NCBI RefSeq assembly: GCF_023913755.1
Contig: NZ_JAMXBJ010000046.1
Span: forward strand, 153,244 to 217,243
Direction of reading: 5' to 3'
Length of the DNA: 64,000 nucleotides
Source: Pseudarthrobacter cellobiosi
GTDB taxonomy: Bacteria > Actinomycetota > Actinomycetes > Actinomycetales > Micrococcaceae
Positions 58,071-64,000 of the stretch are shown here, one piece after another. The first letter of the stretch is position 1, and every line of letters begins with the position of its first letter. The notes below the pieces were generated by a model. It searched no databases and was not told where the DNA came from. It saw nothing but the letters and a program-made list of their open reading frames with translations. The translations under genes and the position numbers were made by a program.

Positions 58071-60005
58071 CTAGGCGAACCTTGCCAGCGGGTTGGCGAG
58101 CCGGCCGGCCATCTGCAGCCCACCGGACGGATCCGTGAGGTCAAGCATCTGCTGGTTGTTCCGCAGCTGCAGCCGGTTAAGGCACGACAGTTCAAAGTCA
58201 GGGGCGAACAGGTCGTGGCGGGCGAACTGGTCCGCCAGCTCAGGGTGTTCAGCCTGGTAGTCCTGGATGACCCGCGCGGCCGTGCCCCAGAACTCCTCCT
58301 CGCTGAGTTTCCCGTCCTCCACCAGCAGGGCACCCAGGAAGCGGAAGATGCAGTCGAACACATCCGTAAAGATGGCCAGCACCTTTTCGCCGTCAGGGAT
58401 ATCAACCTGGATCCTCGATACCTCCTCGGGCAGGTCCAGCCGGCGCCCCATCACCACGATTTCCTCGGCGATGTCCTTCATCACCGCACGGACGGGCACA
58501 CCGTTATCCAGCACCAGGATCACGTTCTCGCCATGCGGCATAAAGGCGAGTTCGTACCGGTAGAGGCAGTGGACCAACGGGACGAGGTAGGCCTCGAAGT
58601 AGCGGCGCAGCCATTCGGCAGGCTCCAGTCCGGAGCGCTCAATCAGGGCAGACACCATCGGTTTGCCGGTCGAATCGACGTGCAGGAGGGACGCCATGGT
58701 GGCAAGCTGCTGGCCGTCCTCCAGTAGGGGGAGCGGACTTTCCCTCCACAGCGCGGACAGCATCTTCTGGTAGGGCGAGCCCTTCGCGGACGCGGCCTGG
58801 TAGTAGCCGTTGTGGTAGCCGATGGCCGCGATCTCGCTGATCATGGCCAGGCCGCGTTTCTGCAGGGCTGCGTCTGACCGGATCAGGTCCTGCAGCCAGT
58901 CGTTGATGGCGGGGGTTGCCTTCATGTACTGCGGCGAGAGTCCCCGCATAAAGCCCATGTTCAGGACGGACATCGCCGTCTTGACGTAGCTCTTGGCGGG
59001 CGCGGCCGTGTTGAAGAACGTGCGGATGGACTGCTGGGCCTGGTAACTGTCTGCACCGGTCCCCAGATGAATGATGTGCTGCTGGGCGATCTCGGCAGCG
59101 AACGTGACGGTGAGCTTGTTCTCCCACTGCCACGGATGCACGGGCATCAGGAAGTACTGTGCGGGGTCCACACCCTGGGCGGTGAATTCGGCATCGAAGG
59201 ACTGCAACGCAGCGGCGCCGAGCTCGGCCTCCAGGTGGGCGCGGTACTCCAGTCCGGCGCTGGCAGTGAAGACAGCCTTGCTGCGGTGGACCCCGATCCA
59301 CTCCAGGCGGACGGGGGCTCCGGTCTCCGGCGCGAACGCCCGGTAGTCACTGATGCCGAAGCCCAGCCGGCCGTTGTTGGCCACGAAGCACGGGTGGCCC
59401 TCCGTCATGCTGCGTTCGATGGCCTGGAAGTCGGCGGCGGGGTCCGTTCCGCCGGTGACTCCTGCCACGAGTTCCCCGGCGGACGGCTGTCCCAGCCACT
59501 GCTTGTAGGAGTGGCCGGCCAGGGTGCTGCTGATCTCCTCGAGGTAGACCGGGAGCATCTCCTCGCGGATGCCCAAGTTGTCCCTGAACTCGATGATGAA
59601 GCGCAGTGCATCCGGGGCGGCATCCTCGCCGCTGCGCGTGCAGCGGATGGATGCGGCGTCCACCGACCAGTGCTCGAGCTCCAGGACGCGGGCGGCGAAC
59701 GAGTAGGCCGTGAGGCCGTCGTCGCTGCGGACCACGTACACCGCGGGTTCCTCCGGACCTGTGGCACCCCCGCCGGAGCCCAGGCGCTGCGGCTCCAGGA
59801 TGCGTTCGTGCAGGAATTCGGCGAGCGCCTTGCGGACCAGGTGGCGGTTTGCCGCCGCCCAGCGTTCGGGTGCGAGGTGGGGAACGGTATTGGCGGTGCT
59901 GTCCGGCCTGTCGGCCGCGTCAATTTCGGCCGCGTCAGTGTCGGCGGTGTCAATGGCGGGGGCGGATTCCCGCTCGATGGCGAGGTCCAGCTCGATGATG
60001 GTCAC
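58071..60005 (-). CDS. desD: IucA/IucC-family NIS siderophore synthetase (DesD-like)
   Basis: A 644-residue ATP-dependent synthetase that joins carboxylates to hydroxamate amines, the last step of the pathway. Family stretches include TEGHPCFVANNGRLGFGISD and FLMPVHPWQWENKLTVTFAA (about residues 240-310). Next are TAAPAKSYVKTAMSVLNMGF and LVHCLYRYELAFMPHGENVI, with the C-terminal FhuF-like part after about 450. An N-terminal Asp/Ala-rich extension of about 45 residues is unusual. GTG start, overlapping desC by 4 nt. A single synthetase favours a desferrioxamine-type product over citrate-hydroxamates, but arthrobactin is possible. Confidence 0.9.
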   Translation of the reverse strand: MTIIELDLAIERESAPAIDTADTDAAEIDAADRPDSTANTVPHLAPERWAAANRHLVRKALAEFLHERILEPQRLGSGGGATGPEEPAVYVVRSDDGLTAYSFAARVLELEHWSVDAASIRCTRSGEDAAPDALRFIIEFRDNLGIREEMLPVYLEEISSTLAGHSYKQWLGQPSAGELVAGVTGGTDPAADFQAIERSMTEGHPCFVANNGRLGFGISDYRAFAPETGAPVRLEWIGVHRSKAVFTASAGLEYRAHLEAELGAAALQSFDAEFTAQGVDPAQYFLMPVHPWQWENKLTVTFAAEIAQQHIIHLGTGADSYQAQQSIRTFFNTAAPAKSYVKTAMSVLNMGFMRGLSPQYMKATPAINDWLQDLIRSDAALQKRGLAMISEIAAIGYHNGYYQAASAKGSPYQKMLSALWRESPLPLLEDGQQLATMASLLHVDSTGKPMVSALIERSGLEPAEWLRRYFEAYLVPLVHCLYRYELAFMPHGENVILVLDNGVPVRAVMKDIAEEIVVMGRRLDLPEEVSRIQVDIPDGEKVLAIFTDVFDCIFRFLGALLVEDGKLSEEEFWGTAARVIQDYQAEHPELADQFARHDLFAPDFELSCLNRLQLRNNQQMLDLTDPSGGLQMAGRLANPLARFA

Positions 60006-60595
60006 AATGATGCTCCCTGGTGGATCGGGGCGGAAAGGTCATGGGAGTGGACTTGGGGGTGGCCCAGGGCTGCGCGGGCAGCGAGGTAGTCCTGGCGGGT
60101 GCAGAAGCTGAGGAGCGCTTCCTTGTCCGGCAGGGTGACAACCCCCGCCGGCCGGAAGCCCAGCCGCTCGTTGAGCACATGGATCTTGGCGTTCCTGGCG
60201 TCTGGTTCCACCACCACGCGTTCCACGCCCGGTTTTTCGAACAACCGCCCCAGCACGGCGTCCATCACCGCGGCCGTGTACCCCGGTTGGGGATCTCCCG
60301 ACGGCGGCGCCACCAGCAGGTGCATACCGATGTCGCCCTTCTGCACGGCATAGACCGCGGCCAGCGGCGAGGCTGCCGGCAGGTATTCCTCCATCAGGAA
60401 GGCGGGGACGCTGTCGTCGTTGATCCCCAGCAAGGCATGGTGATGCCCCGTTGCCTGGATTCTCGAGTATTCCTCCACGACGCCGTCAACTGTTGAGGTC
60501 AGCATCCCCCAGAACGACGCGTACGGCTGGGTGACCCAGCTGTGGAGGAGGGGTGCATCGGCAACGGCGTCAACACAGCGGAACGTGAAGCTCAT
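60002..60595 (-). CDS. desC: Hydroxamate-forming acyltransferase (IucB/RhbD/DesC type GNAT)
   Basis: A 197-residue GNAT of the siderophore acyltransferase group. It includes [20 protein letters not shown], then [20 protein letters not shown] and [20 protein letters not shown], with the acetyl-CoA helix following, and [20 protein letters not shown]. It acylates N-hydroxycadaverine (acetyl- or succinyl-CoA) to make the hydroxamate. The ATG overlaps the desB stop by 4 nt and its own stop overlaps the desD GTG. Confidence 0.9.
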   Translation of the reverse strand: MSFTFRCVDAVADAPLLHSWVTQPYASFWGMLTSTVDGVVEEYSRIQATGHHHALLGINDDSVPAFLMEEYLPAASPLAAVYAVQKGDIGMHLLVAPPSGDPQPGYTAAVMDAVLGRLFEKPGVERVVVEPDARNAKIHVLNERLGFRPAGVVTLPDKEALLSFCTRQDYLAARAALGHPQVHSHDLSAPIHQGASL

Positions 60596-62007
60596 GCGGA
60601 CACCTCCACGGTCTGGGTGGGAGCTGGCTCGGCGCTGCGTCCGGCCGGACCGGAGACTGAACCGGAGACCGGACCGGGCTGTGGCGCGTCAGGCTGGGGC
60701 GCGCCGAACTGCTGGAACGCGATGCTGCGCTCCACCGGGTAGACCTCGCGGCCGGTGATCTCGCGCAGGATGCACGAGTTGCGGTAGGCAGCCATGCCGA
60801 GGTCCGGGGTGACAAAGCCGTGCGTGTGCAGCTCGGCATTCTGGACGAAGAGTTCGCCGGGTTCGACGCCGGTGCTGTAGTTGCGTGCAACGGTGAACCG
60901 GCCGGCGGAGTCCCTGGCAATCCGGTCCTGGATGCCCGCCAAGAAGTCCGGCTCGCGGTAGGTGTAACCGGTGGCCAGGACCACGGCCTCACTGTCCAGC
61001 ACATAATCGGACCCCTGCTCCTCGTGCCGGAGCCGCAGTGTGTGGGAACCGGCGGCCTGATCCCACGCGGCGCCGGTGAGCGACGAATGGGTGAGGAGCT
61101 GGGTGTCCACCATGCCGGAAAGGCTCTTGGTGTACAGGAGGTCGTAGATGGCGTCGATCAGCTCGGAATTGATGCCTTTGTACAGGTTTTTCTGGCTTTT
61201 GATGAGGCCGTCGCGCTGGTCTTGGGGCAGCCCATGGAAGTAGTCCACGTACTCCGGCGAGGTCATCTCCAGGGTGAGCTTGGTGTACTCCAGCGGGAAG
61301 AATCGCCCCGACCGGGTGACCCAGTTCAGCTGGTAGCCGTAGGTGTCGATGTCCTGCAGGAGCTCGTAGTAGATCTCCGCGGCGCTCTGGCCGCTGCCCA
61401 CGATGGTGATGCTCCGCTTGGCCTGCAGCTCACTCTTCCTCGACAGGTAGTCCGCGTTGTGGAGGACAAGTCCCCCGCCGCCATCAGCGGCCGCGTCGAG
61501 TATTCCGTCACAGGACGCCGGCACGTAGGGCGCCGTGCCCGTGCCCAGCACCAGCCGCCGCGCCAGCAGCACCTCAGACCCGTCCGGACCTTCCACCGAA
61601 ATGCGGTACACGCCGGCGTCGTACGCTACATCCAGCACAGCTGTGCTAAAACGGACCGAACGCAGCTGGCCGGCCACCCACTGGCAGTACTGGTTGTACT
61701 CGGCGCGCAGCGGATAGAAGTTTTCGCGGATATAGAAGCGGTAGAGGCGCCCCGTCTGCTTGAGGAAATTCAGGAACGAATACGGCGAAGTGGGGTCGGC
61801 CAGCGTCACCAGGTCCGCCATGAACGGCACCTGGAGGTGGGCCGGCTCCAGCATCATGCCGGGGTGCCAGTCGAAGGATTCCCGTTGCTCCAGGAAGACG
61901 CCATCCAGCCCGTCCACCGGCGCGCTGAGGGCGGCGAGGCCAAGATTGAAGGGCCCGACGCCGATGCCGGCGAAGTCGAAAATGCGCGGTTCGGTGGAGG
62001 TGCTCAT
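60592..62007 (-). CDS. desB: Lysine/cadaverine N-monooxygenase (SidA/IucD/PvdA family; DesB-like)
   Basis: A 471-residue FAD- and NADPH-dependent N-hydroxylase. The FAD motif is [20 protein letters not shown] near the N terminus, followed by [20 protein letters not shown]. The NADPH motif is [20 protein letters not shown] (about residues 200-219). The C-terminal ATGY motif ([12 protein letters not shown]) is present. It hydroxylates the primary amine of cadaverine (if DesA-linked) or lysine. The C terminus is Pro-rich. The ATG overlaps the decarboxylase stop by 4 nt in a junction sequence repeated before desC. Confidence 0.92.
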   Translation of the reverse strand: MSTSTEPRIFDFAGIGVGPFNLGLAALSAPVDGLDGVFLEQRESFDWHPGMMLEPAHLQVPFMADLVTLADPTSPYSFLNFLKQTGRLYRFYIRENFYPLRAEYNQYCQWVAGQLRSVRFSTAVLDVAYDAGVYRISVEGPDGSEVLLARRLVLGTGTAPYVPASCDGILDAAADGGGGLVLHNADYLSRKSELQAKRSITIVGSGQSAAEIYYELLQDIDTYGYQLNWVTRSGRFFPLEYTKLTLEMTSPEYVDYFHGLPQDQRDGLIKSQKNLYKGINSELIDAIYDLLYTKSLSGMVDTQLLTHSSLTGAAWDQAAGSHTLRLRHEEQGSDYVLDSEAVVLATGYTYREPDFLAGIQDRIARDSAGRFTVARNYSTGVEPGELFVQNAELHTHGFVTPDLGMAAYRNSCILREITGREVYPVERSIAFQQFGAPQPDAPQPGPVSGSVSGPAGRSAEPAPTQTVEVSA

Positions 62008-63638
62008 GCGGACACCTCGCTGGTGCTGGCGCCCGCCAGCAGCTGCACGCCGGTGCTGCGCAGCAGCTCGATGATCTCGCTGATGTCCTCCAGGGTTGCT
62101 TCCGCGTTGAGGAGCGTGAACTTCAGGTAGTGCCTGCCGGCCACCTTGGTGCCGGCCACCACGGCCTGCCCGGACGCGAAAACCGCCGCGCGGATGGCCG
62201 GGTTAAGGGTGTCGGCCGCGTCCTCGGAAAGCCGGCCGTAAGCGTCGGTGAGACCGGCGCCCGAGACCCGGGGCCGGTACCGGAACACCAGTGTGCTGAG
62301 CTGCGGGTCGGCGGCGAGCTCAAAGTCGTCGTCGGCGGCCAGCAGGGATCCCACGCGGGCGGCGAGATCGATCGCCTCATCAAACAGGGCGCCGATGGCA
62401 TCCGCTCCCATGATGCGCAGGGTCAGCCACAGTTTGAGCGCGTCAAAGCGCCGGGTGGTCTGGATGCTCTTGTCCACCTGGTTGGGGATCTCGGCCAGGG
62501 CGGCGCTTTCCGGGTTCAGGTAGTCCGCGTAGTACGTGACGTGCTGGAGCATGGCGCGGTCGCGGACCAGCAGGGCGCTGGAGCTGACGGGCTGGAAGAA
62601 CGTTTTGTGGAAGTCCACGGTGACGGAGTCGGCCAGGCGGGTCCCGTCCAGCAGGTGGCGGTAGCGGCCGGAAACCATCAGCCCGCCGCCGTAAGCCGCA
62701 TCAACGTGGAACCAGGCACCGTAGGCGCGGGCCAGGGCGGCGAGGTCCGCGAGCGGGTCCACCGCACCGAAGTCGGTGGTCCCGGCGGTGGCCACAACCG
62801 CCATCGGCACCAGCCCGGCGTCGTGCGTTTCCGCCATGGCCTCGGCGAGCGCCGCCGGGTCCATCTTGTGGTCCGCGGCGCAGGGGACGGAAATGACGGC
62901 GTCGAAGCCCATGCCCAGCATGGACGCGGACTTCTGGATGCTGAAGTGGCTGTCTGCTGATGTGAAGATCCGCAGCTTGTCCAGCAGCGCGGGCAGCCGG
63001 AGTCCGGCGTTGGCCGGGTCCTGCCGCAGGCCGGCAACGGCGTGGTTGCGCGCGATCAGAAGTGCCTGCAGGTTGGACTGGCTGCCGCCGGAGGTGAACA
63101 CGCCGTCGGCTGCAGCCCCCAGCTGCAGCCGTTCGGCGGTCCAGTCGATGAGCCGGCGCTCGATCAGGGTGGCCCCGGCGCTCTGGTCCCAGGTGTCCAT
63201 CGAGGAGTTCACCGCGGACAGGATGGCCTCCCCCACCAGCGCCGGGATCACCACCGGGCAGTTCAGGTGGGCCGCGTACTTCGCATCGTGGAAGTAGATG
63301 GCGTCCCGGAGGTACACGGCCTCAAGCTCTTCCAGCGCCGCGGCGGTGTCCGGGAGCGGCCGGTCCAGGTCGACGGCGCCGATGCGCGCCTTCATTTCTG
63401 CAGGCCCGACGCCGGTGAACGGCCGGGTGGTCCGGTCCAGTTTGGTGGCCACGGCGTTGACGCCCTGCAGCACCTGCGCCACGTACCGGGTGGAGTTCCT
63501 GGTGTTGAACAGATGGTTGGTGGCAGCGAGGGCCAGCTCCACGCGGGAGCCGAAATCCTGCCCGGGCAGGGTTTCACTCACCCGATTTTCATCCAGGTAC
63601 ATCTCATCGACACGGGGCAGCAGCGGCACAGTGGTCAT
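62004..63638 (-). CDS. desA: PLP-dependent L-lysine (or diaminobutyrate-type) decarboxylase, DesA-like
   Basis: A 544-residue group II amino acid decarboxylase. The PLP lysine is Lys345 in [20 protein letters not shown], the cofactor-stacking region contains [20 protein letters not shown], and [20 protein letters not shown] forms the phosphate site. The first gene of the operon, it makes cadaverine from lysine for the hydroxamate siderophore. AAGG lies directly before the ATG (CTAAGGATG). Iron control is expected from the box at 63670-63688. It could instead act on diaminobutyrate or ornithine; family resemblance and neighbours favour lysine. Confidence 0.92.
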   Translation of the reverse strand: MTTVPLLPRVDEMYLDENRVSETLPGQDFGSRVELALAATNHLFNTRNSTRYVAQVLQGVNAVATKLDRTTRPFTGVGPAEMKARIGAVDLDRPLPDTAAALEELEAVYLRDAIYFHDAKYAAHLNCPVVIPALVGEAILSAVNSSMDTWDQSAGATLIERRLIDWTAERLQLGAAADGVFTSGGSQSNLQALLIARNHAVAGLRQDPANAGLRLPALLDKLRIFTSADSHFSIQKSASMLGMGFDAVISVPCAADHKMDPAALAEAMAETHDAGLVPMAVVATAGTTDFGAVDPLADLAALARAYGAWFHVDAAYGGGLMVSGRYRHLLDGTRLADSVTVDFHKTFFQPVSSSALLVRDRAMLQHVTYYADYLNPESAALAEIPNQVDKSIQTTRRFDALKLWLTLRIMGADAIGALFDEAIDLAARVGSLLAADDDFELAADPQLSTLVFRYRPRVSGAGLTDAYGRLSEDAADTLNPAIRAAVFASGQAVVAGTKVAGRHYLKFTLLNAEATLEDISEIIELLRSTGVQLLAGASTSEVSA

Positions 63639-63669
63639 CCTTAGTTCGACGTTGGGGGTTTGTCTTTAG

Positions 63670-63705
63670 CAAGGTAAGCCTTACTTAGGTGAACCTTTTC
63701 GTCAA
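63670..63705 (-). promoter_or_regulatory. DtxR/IdeR-type iron box and promoter of the siderophore operon
   Basis: On the minus strand CTAAGTAAGGCTTACCTTG (63670-63688) matches 13 of 19 positions of the DtxR/IdeR consensus TTAGGTTAGGCTAACCTAA, including the AGGCT centre and GTAAG-G-CTTAC dyad. TTGACG at 63700-63705 is a good -35, so the box overlaps the spacer and -10. The desA start is 32 nt downstream of the box. Confidence 0.75.
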
Positions 63706-63809
63706 ACTTTAGTGACTTATTTATCTTAAGCCGCGGGAATACGGGCGGTCTTCAGGTCGCGAGCGCGTCATTGACTGGCCCCGATCGCGAATCGGGTGCA
63801 AAATACTCC

Positions 63810-63904
63810 GCGCGAACGAACACTTGAGGCCCTCCTGCGGGAGCTTTCAGGGGCTTAAGTGACCACTCGCGCCAGTGGGAGGGGGCTTAAGTGACCGTTC
63901 GCGC
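63810..63904. repeat. Three copies of a GGGGCTTAAGTGACC-type repeat next to the transposase
   Basis: GGGGCTTAAGTGACC followed by a CGCGC-ending half occurs directly at 63850-63872 and 63882-63904, and inverted at 63810-63832 (GCGCGAACG-N2-CACTTGAGGCCC). The first and second can form a hairpin. The last copy runs into the transposase stop codon. Probably an intergenic repeat family or part of an IS end. Confidence 0.7.
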
Positions 63905-64000
63905 TAGGGCGTGTCTCCTAATAGGGTGCTCCAGATGACGACGGCGTGCAGAACGGTCGCTGAGCGGTAGGTGAGGGCCAGTTTGTCGTAGCGGGTGGCC
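63904..64000 (-). mobile_element. IS5-family transposase, C-terminal end (partial)
   Basis: Read on the minus strand from the right edge, the frame gives ATRYDKLALTYRSATVLHAV, then VIWSTLLGDTP and a stop. This is the characteristic C terminus of DDE transposases of the IS5 group common in Actinobacteria. The rest of the gene and the other IS end lie beyond the window. It is transcribed in the same direction as the siderophore operon, 265 nt upstream of desA. Confidence 0.8.

Noticed and set aside
60820..62130. 436-codon plus-strand frame opposite desB
   Set aside because: Shadow of the N-monooxygenase, whose FAD and NADPH motifs are clear on the other strand.
1..64000. CRISPR arrays, tRNA or rRNA genes
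   Set aside because: No regularly spaced repeats, cloverleaf-like tRNA ends or conserved rRNA stretches were seen by eye. A covariance-model scan would be decisive.

Overview
The window reads as chromosomal DNA of a high-GC actinobacterium of the Micrococcaceae, most likely Arthrobacter, Pseudarthrobacter or a close relative. This is inferred from codon use, the 13E12-type HNH protein, the Ku/LigD pair, the desA-D type siderophore operon, frequent GTG starts, 4-base gene overlaps and many apparently leaderless genes. No rRNA, tRNA, CRISPR array or prophage was recognised. The only mobile DNA is the 3' end of an IS5-type transposase at the right edge.

Layout. 0-1.7 kb: end of a tripartite tricarboxylate transporter gene (tctA), a universal stress protein and two small unknown genes. 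1.8-6.2 kb: histidine degradation (hutU-hutH) with an IclR regulator and three matching operator-like dyads. 6.3-13.1 kb: acetyltransferase, 13E12 HNH protein with a coupled small gene, a membrane protein/XRE regulator/quinone oxidoreductase operon, an amino acid permease and a twice-frameshifted lysE. 13.2-19.5 kb: quinone oxidoreductase with divergent HxlR regulator, an MHS transporter plus 3-hydroxybutyrate dehydrogenase with divergent LysR regulator, and a spermidine-synthase-like protein. 19.5-23.5 kb: envelope/stress block (coiled-coil membrane protein, LEA-like protein, holin-like protein, DUF3618, YihY/BrkB).

23.6-27.5 kb: dps followed by a tight acyl-CoA-dehydrogenase-like / PIG-L-methyltransferase fusion / glycosyltransferase-2 cassette on one strand. 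This is the best candidate for an undescribed pathway in the window. 27.6-37.7 kb: methyltransferase, thiamine-binding protein, TetR, AzlCD exporter with DoxX and GDPD genes, DUF445, 5-oxoprolinase subunit A with an EcsC-like protein, and an efflux MFS. 37.8-41.5 kb: GH65 phosphorylase and beta-phosphoglucomutase behind a promoter with a perfect LacI-type operator. 42.3-47.0 kb: fructose uptake (DeoR regulator, 1-phosphofructokinase, PTS IIABC, HPr). 48.3-53 kb: small Rho_N-domain protein, ku, ligD and two small hydrophilic proteins. 53.4-57.9 kb: MHS transporter, FUSC protein, SDR, and a broken VOC gene beside an ECF42-type sigma factor remnant. 58-63.7 kb: four-gene hydroxamate siderophore operon behind a DtxR/IdeR-type iron box. 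63.8-64 kb: short repeats and the transposase end.

Regulatory themes. Several convergent gene pairs are separated by very long, nearly perfect palindromes. At least eleven genes have a TANNNT-like hexamer about 6 nt before the start codon, as expected for leaderless mRNAs. Four single-base deletions in G/C-rich runs break three loci, which may be real decay or sequencing error.
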